Source of the DNA: Burkholderia sp. 8Y
GTDB taxonomy: Bacteria; Pseudomonadota; Gammaproteobacteria; Burkholderiales; Burkholderiaceae
Assembly (NCBI RefSeq): GCF_902506145.1
Contig: NZ_LR733520.1
Coordinates: 64,580 to 128,579 of the forward strand
Reading direction: 5' to 3'
Length of the DNA stretch: 64,000 bases
Position 1 is the first letter of the stretch; every line of letters begins with the position of its first letter. The notes beneath the pieces are model-generated. The model ran no database searches. It was not told the origin of the DNA and worked only from the letters and a program-made list of their open reading frames with translations. This document shows positions 59,254 through 64,000 of the stretch, piece by piece. The position numbers and the translations under genes are program-made.

Positions 59254-59505
59254 ATGAAGGACACAACTGGCCGCGAAGTCGCTTGCCCGGACGACAAGAC
59301 TGACCATGGTGGACAGGTGATCCAGGTAGCAAGTGACCCGAAACACATCGGTATCCAGACAGCGCTCGATTGTCATCTCACCGACTGCCCAAAACGCGGC
59401 AGGACCGATGCGATCATTGCAACCGGCTCCCGAAAGTACAAAGGTATCAGCGTTGCGCAGTCAAGCGACAAGACCGTGTGCGGTGCGATGGTCATTGGAG
59501 CGTGA
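59254..59505 (+). CDS. PAAR-like type VI secretion spike-tip protein
   Basis: 83 residues, no signal peptide. The pattern DHGGQVIQVASDP, HIGIQTALDCHLTDCPKRGRTDAIIATGSRKYKGISVAQSSDKTVCGAMVIGA matches small PAAR proteins, which form a conical tip on VgrG, with His and Cys residues as potential zinc ligands. Short PAAR proteins carry no toxin and recruit effectors. It lies 6 bp upstream of vgrG, so the pair would be co-expressed. Assigned from the repeat pattern and the context. Confidence 0.75.
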   Translation: MKDTTGREVACPDDKTDHGGQVIQVASDPKHIGIQTALDCHLTDCPKRGRTDAIIATGSRKYKGISVAQSSDKTVCGAMVIGA

Positions 59506-59511
59506 TGAGCC

Positions 59512-60804
59512 ATGCCGTGGACGGTTCAATCACACACTGTTACGTTCAAAAGTTCGGCCCTACCTGAGATCGTGGACCAAAAGGCCGACGGAAAGGAGTT
59601 CCAGAGGCAAATGCTGACTGTGCGCAGCATTCGCGGGCGCGAGGCTGTAGGGGAATTGTACGAGTACGTCGTCGTCGCGGAAGTCGAGGATCCGGACTTG
59701 CTCCTTGACCCGCTTGACGCAGCACAGGTCGATTTGGAGAGAATCGTTGGAGCGATTGGGACAGTCGCCATCGAGTTGACCGGCATCGGAACCTTTCGTG
59801 CTGGCCAGCAAGGACATTCGGGGTACGCGAATATCGGGGCGGACACGCGCTACATCAGCGGTCAGATCACGTCCGCAAGAATTGTCTGTGCAGAGGATCG
59901 TTCTGCAGTCTATGAGTTCGTGCTTCGTCCCTCCGTGTGGCGCGCGACCCAGAACAAAAACTCGCGCATCTTTCGCGGTTCCGTGGACGATATCCTCGAA
60001 AAGATCCTGCGACGATACGGCACGACCGAGTGGAGGCTCGCCGGGCCGTGGGGAGGAAAGGGACATTATCCGCCACGTGATTTCGTTCGCCAGGCTTGGG
60101 AATCGGACTGGTCGATAGCCATGAGGCTCATGGAAGAATGGGGACTTTTCTTTTGGTTCGAGCACAACAAGGATGGCCACACACTCGTCATCTCCGACAC
60201 GCTTGGCGGCTTTCATCGCCACGGTATGGCTTATGAAACGCTGCGCTATCACGCGGGCGGCCGCATCGATGAGGAACATATCAACGAATTGTCGGTGACA
60301 TACTCACTCACGGCGGGCAAGGCAACCGTTAGTGATCACGACTATATGCAGCCTCGCTTGAGACGAGCCAATGCGGCATTGCGCGAGGCGTTCGAGGACG
60401 CCCATGGCACTGCAAGCGCGGGAATCGAAATCTACGCGCCAGCCGAGTTCGCGCAACCGGAAACGGATCCACCTGTAACTGGTCGAAACGATTCGCGACA
60501 GGAAGGTATGCATCTGGCGCGTGTCAAATTGCAAGCTGTGCGCTGCACGAGCCTGCGCGTGCATGGAAAGGGACATCTGCGCGGACTTCAGCCCGGCCGC
60601 ACGTTCATGTTGGTGAACTACCCGCAGACGAGGGCGAACCGCGACTACATCGCGCTGTCATGCGAACTCGACCTAACAGAGGTGGGAACATCGTCCGCAT
60701 CGTGGCGTCAGTATTCGGTCAACACTCAGTTCGAATTGCAGCCAAGCACTGAGCATTATCGGATGCCGCAATCGACACCAAGACCTCATGTCGATGATGA
60801 GTAG
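59512..60804 (+). CDS. vgrG: VgrG type VI secretion spike, N-terminal half, ended by TAG
   Basis: 430 residues covering the gp27-like base: MLTVRSIRGREAVGELYEYVV, GQITSARIV, FVRQAWESDWSIAMRLMEEWGLFFWFEH and GRTFMLVNYPQTRANRDYIALSC. It ends in HVDDE followed by TAG at 60802-60804. Normal VgrG continues here with a Q-T/AVV-type strand, and the next codons in the same frame read AVVVTPEHHKNENYEMWVDDKN, the next VgrG segment. So this is the front half of one gene interrupted by a single stop codon. Without read-through or correction it lacks the gp5-like needle and effector. Confidence 0.9.
   Translation: MPWTVQSHTVTFKSSALPEIVDQKADGKEFQRQMLTVRSIRGREAVGELYEYVVVAEVEDPDLLLDPLDAAQVDLERIVGAIGTVAIELTGIGTFRAGQQGHSGYANIGADTRYISGQITSARIVCAEDRSAVYEFVLRPSVWRATQNKNSRIFRGSVDDILEKILRRYGTTEWRLAGPWGGKGHYPPRDFVRQAWESDWSIAMRLMEEWGLFFWFEHNKDGHTLVISDTLGGFHRHGMAYETLRYHAGGRIDEEHINELSVTYSLTAGKATVSDHDYMQPRLRRANAALREAFEDAHGTASAGIEIYAPAEFAQPETDPPVTGRNDSRQEGMHLARVKLQAVRCTSLRVHGKGHLRGLQPGRTFMLVNYPQTRANRDYIALSCELDLTEVGTSSASWRQYSVNTQFELQPSTEHYRMPQSTPRPHVDDE
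60802..60804 (+). other. In-frame TAG separating the two halves of vgrG
   Basis: The reading frame is continuous before and after this codon. Family context predicts a Gln here, so a CAG-to-TAG substitution is the simplest explanation. Alternatives are a sequencing error, amber suppression or independent re-initiation at GTG 60808 or ATG 60850. Confidence 0.9.
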
Positions 60805-60807
60805 GCG

Positions 60808-63492
60808 GTGGTCGTCACGCCAGAGCACCACAAGAACGAGAATTACGAGATGTGGGTTGATGACAAGAACCGCGTGCTCATTCAATATGATTGGGATCGT
60901 GAGGCGCAGTTCGACGGTGCGACATCCGTGTGGCTTCGCCTCGCTACGCAGTGGCAAGGCAGCCAGATGGGCGTCGTGACGCCCGCCCGCGCCGGCCAGA
61001 TGGTGATCGTCTCGCACGTTCACGGCGATCCAGATAGACCTTACGTCTCCGCGTTCGTAGTGGACCGCTGGAACATGCCGCCATGGGAAATGCCGCGCAA
61101 CAGTGCGCTGAGTGGCTTGCGCAGTCAGAGCCTAGGCGGAAGTGTCGATTCGAACCACCTCGCACTCGACGACACGCAAGGGAGGTTGCAGGCGCAGCTT
61201 GCGAGCGACCATGCGAAATCAAGTCTGACGCTGGGCTTCAATACGCGCATCGATGGGCACAAGGGACGGCAGGAGGCGCGCGGCCAAGGCTTCGAACTTC
61301 GTACCGATGCACATGGCGTGGCGCGTGCAGCGAGAGGGTTACTACTGACCACCGAAGCCCGCAAGAATGCCGGTGGCCATGCGCTCGACATGGGCGAGAC
61401 TATCGCCACGCTCACGCAAGCACGCGAAGTTCATGAGAGCCTGGCGGGGCTTGCGCAACAGCATTGCGCGCACGACGCGATTCACGATCAGCATGTCGTG
61501 GCCAAGGCGATCAGAGCGGCGAACGAGGGCATACGCGGCAGCAGTCCGGTGGATGCGGGTCGAGGCCAGTTTCCTGAGTTCGAAGCGCCCCACTTGACGC
61601 TTTCGAGTCCGGCTGGGATTCAGTCGACCACGGCCGGCAGCATGCACATAGCCAGCGGCGAAGACCTTGCCGTCACGACCGGACGCCACGTCAGCTTTGC
61701 GGTAGCCCGGTCGCTGTTCGCGAGCGTTGTGGATTCAGTCGCGGTCTTCGTGCAGAAGACGGGCATTGCGTTGACAGCGGCGGCCGGAAGGATTCGGCTG
61801 GAAGCGCAGCAAGACGGGATTCAGCTTATTGCACGAAAGGACGTTCAGATTGTCAGCACGGGCGACGGCATTGACATAACCGCCGCAAAGCGCATTCGTC
61901 TGAATGCTGGCGGGACGATGCTCGAGATTAGCTCGAGCGGCGTGCTTGGGTTCACGAATGGACAGTTTCTGGTTCATGCTGCAACTCATGCGACTGACGG
62001 ACCCGTGGACACTCCGGTGAAATTGCCGCTGACGGATATCGAAGACGCGAAGGTAGCCGAGCCCTTCATATTGGTTGATCCAATTGCGGGCTTCGGAATT
62101 CCCGACCAGCCTTATCGCATCACCCTGAATGACGGAACGGTCATCGAAGGCAGGACCAACGACGCAGGTGAAACAGCGTTGGTCCTTTCAGATTCGGTCC
62201 AGCCTGCAACGATTGAAATCTTGCACAACGACGGCAAGAACAATCCGTCCTCGATTCTTTCGGCCATGCTCATTCAACCGGCACGAGCGCTTGTACCAGA
62301 AATCACCTCGCGGAAGAAACGCGAGACGACGAGAATCAATGACCGGGAGTTGCAGTCACAGGACGACACGACGTCGAGCTCTGGCAAATCACCGTACTTT
62401 GCACTGTGCCAGTCCTACAACTGGGGGATGCGTTATAGCGAGAGAGATAAAAAGGATCCGAGAAGGCTGGCCTATCCGGTGGCCGAGCGGTTTGCGAAGG
62501 AAATGAAGCAGATTCTTATTGAACAGGTGCAGTGGGGAAGCAATTACTTTGGGAACGGCAAACCGATTCTAGAGGCCAAGTTGGTAGATGGGTCGAAGTT
62601 CTTATCCGATCGAACTAATCAGCAACTCGCAAAATTGCTCTCGGCGTCAGTCAAAAGTGCGTTGACAGCAATGCAGTCGCCTGGCTTCGCACTGCCCGAA
62701 CAAGCGCTTCCGACGGTCACCGTAACCAACGACACTCTGGTTGGAAATGCTAAAGGCACGTTCGATCCCGCACATTGGACCTTATCCATCAACACCGAAC
62801 CATTTGGTCCGCTCTTTGTACCTTGCACGGTCACCGATCAAAGTCAGCGAGAGACACAAGCTCGGCTAGCGTTGAAAGATTTTGTCGATACGGTTTTCCA
62901 CGAGACCCGTCATTGTCAGCAGGACTTCTGGGTTTATGCGATGGTCCAGCAGGGCGCTGCGAATTTTCCTGATATGCCGAACATCTCTAAATGGCCGGGC
63001 CAAGCTTCACAGTTCAGTGAGTTGGCGAACGCAGTTGTAAGAGCCTCGGCTAGCCAAGCGCTGCCTGACGACAATGCCAACCTGCTCGGCATTAAGCAGA
63101 TGGCGGTGGCGAAATATGTGTGGAATCTCCACGCTTTCATGGTTGCGAAGTGGTATCCCACCTACGCAAGCGATGCCGTTTCACTACGAGAGGAATATGA
63201 ACGTGCAAGGAAGCAAGCAGAAACATTGCTGCGCAGCGCTGGCGCCGACGGGTCGGCTATTGACGTTGAGGATATGGTTGTTGACAGCGGTTATCAGTCG
63301 CGCCCGTGGGAGGACGACGCGTTCGTATGCGGTGAAATCGAGAGTTCTTACTGGAGTTCCGATCGTGCGCCGACTGACATTGTTTTCAATCAGTGCAGCC
63401 GTAAGTATGCCCTCTCTTTCAACAGCCGCCGAGCCACAAGCGCCACTGCAAGCCCCGGCGTTTCAGTTAATGCCTCAAGAAACGGAGGTTGA
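60808..63492 (+). CDS. VgrG C-terminal half fused to an HExxH putative metallopeptidase effector
   Basis: 894 codons from GTG 60808 (frame continuous with the upstream half; full product would be about 1,326 residues). Residues 1-110 are the VgrG gp5 OB-fold and needle start (NRVLIQYDWDREAQFDG, GDPDRPYVSAFV). About 180-390 are a DUF2345 needle domain (ARGLLLTTEARKNAGGHALDMG, HLTLSSPAGIQSTTAGS). About 400-490 look like a beta-sandwich linker (PYRITLNDGTVIEGRTNDAGE), then a Ser/Thr/Lys-rich linker. The last 380 residues are not VgrG: they contain VFHETRHCQQDFW, an HExxH zinc-binding motif at 698-702 (62899-62913), with several acidic residues downstream that could supply the third ligand. Composition is lower-GC than the rest of the window. 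Effector role is inferred. Confidence 0.82.
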   Translation: MVVTPEHHKNENYEMWVDDKNRVLIQYDWDREAQFDGATSVWLRLATQWQGSQMGVVTPARAGQMVIVSHVHGDPDRPYVSAFVVDRWNMPPWEMPRNSALSGLRSQSLGGSVDSNHLALDDTQGRLQAQLASDHAKSSLTLGFNTRIDGHKGRQEARGQGFELRTDAHGVARAARGLLLTTEARKNAGGHALDMGETIATLTQAREVHESLAGLAQQHCAHDAIHDQHVVAKAIRAANEGIRGSSPVDAGRGQFPEFEAPHLTLSSPAGIQSTTAGSMHIASGEDLAVTTGRHVSFAVARSLFASVVDSVAVFVQKTGIALTAAAGRIRLEAQQDGIQLIARKDVQIVSTGDGIDITAAKRIRLNAGGTMLEISSSGVLGFTNGQFLVHAATHATDGPVDTPVKLPLTDIEDAKVAEPFILVDPIAGFGIPDQPYRITLNDGTVIEGRTNDAGETALVLSDSVQPATIEILHNDGKNNPSSILSAMLIQPARALVPEITSRKKRETTRINDRELQSQDDTTSSSGKSPYFALCQSYNWGMRYSERDKKDPRRLAYPVAERFAKEMKQILIEQVQWGSNYFGNGKPILEAKLVDGSKFLSDRTNQQLAKLLSASVKSALTAMQSPGFALPEQALPTVTVTNDTLVGNAKGTFDPAHWTLSINTEPFGPLFVPCTVTDQSQRETQARLALKDFVDTVFHETRHCQQDFWVYAMVQQGAANFPDMPNISKWPGQASQFSELANAVVRASASQALPDDNANLLGIKQMAVAKYVWNLHAFMVAKWYPTYASDAVSLREEYERARKQAETLLRSAGADGSAIDVEDMVVDSGYQSRPWEDDAFVCGEIESSYWSSDRAPTDIVFNQCSRKYALSFNSRRATSATASPGVSVNASRNGG

Positions 63493-63496
63493 ACGA

Positions 63497-64000
63497 ATGC
63501 CAACCGAACGACCGCAACGCTCTATGCAAACGCCGCTTACGAACGAGCAGATATCAACGGTCTTGCGTGTCTCCGAACTCGGCTTGCAGTGGGTGGCGGG
63601 GAAGATAAGTATCGAGCAAGTTGAATCGGCTCTAGGAAAACTCGAAGGTTCCAATATCAATGGCGAATCGAGCTATTACTACGACAAGGGCGATTTCGGA
63701 GCGAACTTCGACTTGCTCGATAATAACGAGAAGCGTCGGATCGGCGTAGGACGGTCATTCGGGCTGCGAAGCAGCGTTGTGAAGTCTGCCCATGTTCCTC
63801 GCGAAACGTTGGAACAACAGCTTGGCCTTCATCGGAACGTACCCGGCGAACTGATCGACGGAGTTCGTCGCGAACACTTGGCGTACTTGGCGAAGCCCAT
63901 CCTGGAAACGCAAGCACCAGACGAAGTCGCGCTTAACTCGCGCTTGCCCATGCCGCCCGGTTCGCCATTTGACGTCCGCGTGCGCCTCGTGTACAGGACC
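63497..64000 (+). CDS. Candidate immunity protein to the VgrG effector (cut by window edge)
   Basis: 168 codons open to the end of the window, starting MPTERPQRSMQTPLTNEQI with CGGAGG 8 nt upstream. No signal peptide or membrane segment is evident; the sequence is mixed, with SSYYYDKGDFGANFDLLDNNEKRRIGVG. It begins 4 bp after the effector stop, the position expected for an immunity gene. I do not recognise the family. A cytoplasmic protein would imply an effector target in the cytoplasm. Confidence 0.55.
   Translation, partial: MPTERPQRSMQTPLTNEQISTVLRVSELGLQWVAGKISIEQVESALGKLEGSNINGESSYYYDKGDFGANFDLLDNNEKRRIGVGRSFGLRSSVVKSAHVPRETLEQQLGLHRNVPGELIDGVRREHLAYLAKPILETQAPDEVALNSRLPMPPGSPFDVRVRLVYRT

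Noticed and set aside
60802..60804. TAG as a pyrrolysine or other recoded codon
   Set aside because: No pylT/pylS-type genes are visible and such recoding is not known for VgrG; a Gln-to-stop change is simpler.

Overview
The window is chromosomal DNA from a high-GC betaproteobacterium of the order Burkholderiales, most probably the Burkholderia / Paraburkholderia / Caballeronia group. This rests on family content and gene order read from the translations: lolB-ispE-tRNA-Gln-prs-rplY-pth, kdsD-kdsC-lptC-lptA-lptB-rpoN-hpf-ptsN-hprK-rapZ, a Burkholderia-type porin, and a VgrG tail typical of that group. No database search was possible.

Positions 1-24,300 and 24,500-42,000 are ordinary core genome: rpoH (cut by the left edge), a PagL-type lipid A deacylase, leuA, ybiB, a fumarylacetoacetate-hydrolase/maleylacetoacetate-isomerase/ArgO operon, ftsY, rsmD, coaD, a YfhL ferredoxin, hisC, pth, rplY, prs, a tRNA-Gln, ispE, lolB, a TPR lipoprotein-pathway neighbour, the 8-oxoguanine repair pair mutM/mutY, the nitrogen-PTS block (rapZ, hprK, ptsN, hpf), rpoN, the LPS export and Kdo genes, a CPA2 antiporter, apt, amino-acid exporters, purU, uvrA and ssb. 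From 42,400 to 47,700 there is a signalling block: three consecutive LuxR-type response regulators and one hybrid kinase with its own receiver and HPt domains. From 47,700 to 54,800 lie a LysR regulator, a porin, a CHRD-domain protein, an esterase, an EcsC protein and an EmrB-type efflux pump with its MarR regulator. From 54,800 to 59,020 there is a D-amino-acid catabolic set: PLP-dependent D-amino-acid deaminase, RpiR regulator, N-acyl-D-amino-acid deacylase with all expected metal ligands, and RidA.

The last 4.8 kb (59,250-64,000) is visibly less GC-rich and looks acquired: an orphan type VI secretion spike cluster made of a PAAR protein, a VgrG split by one in-frame TAG codon, a long VgrG C-terminal extension carrying an HExxH zinc-protease motif, and a candidate immunity gene cut by the right edge. 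This is the most interesting region.

Regulatory signals seen directly include a perfect CIRCE element upstream of rpoH, a perfect palindrome before the MarR-linked efflux pump, an RpiR-like palindrome between the D-amino-acid operons, a long leuA leader with strong hairpins, and several Rho-independent terminators. A 9-bp tandem repeat, each copy carrying an in-frame stop codon, begins at the end of rplY. No insertion sequences, integrases, prophage genes, rRNA or CRISPR arrays were seen.
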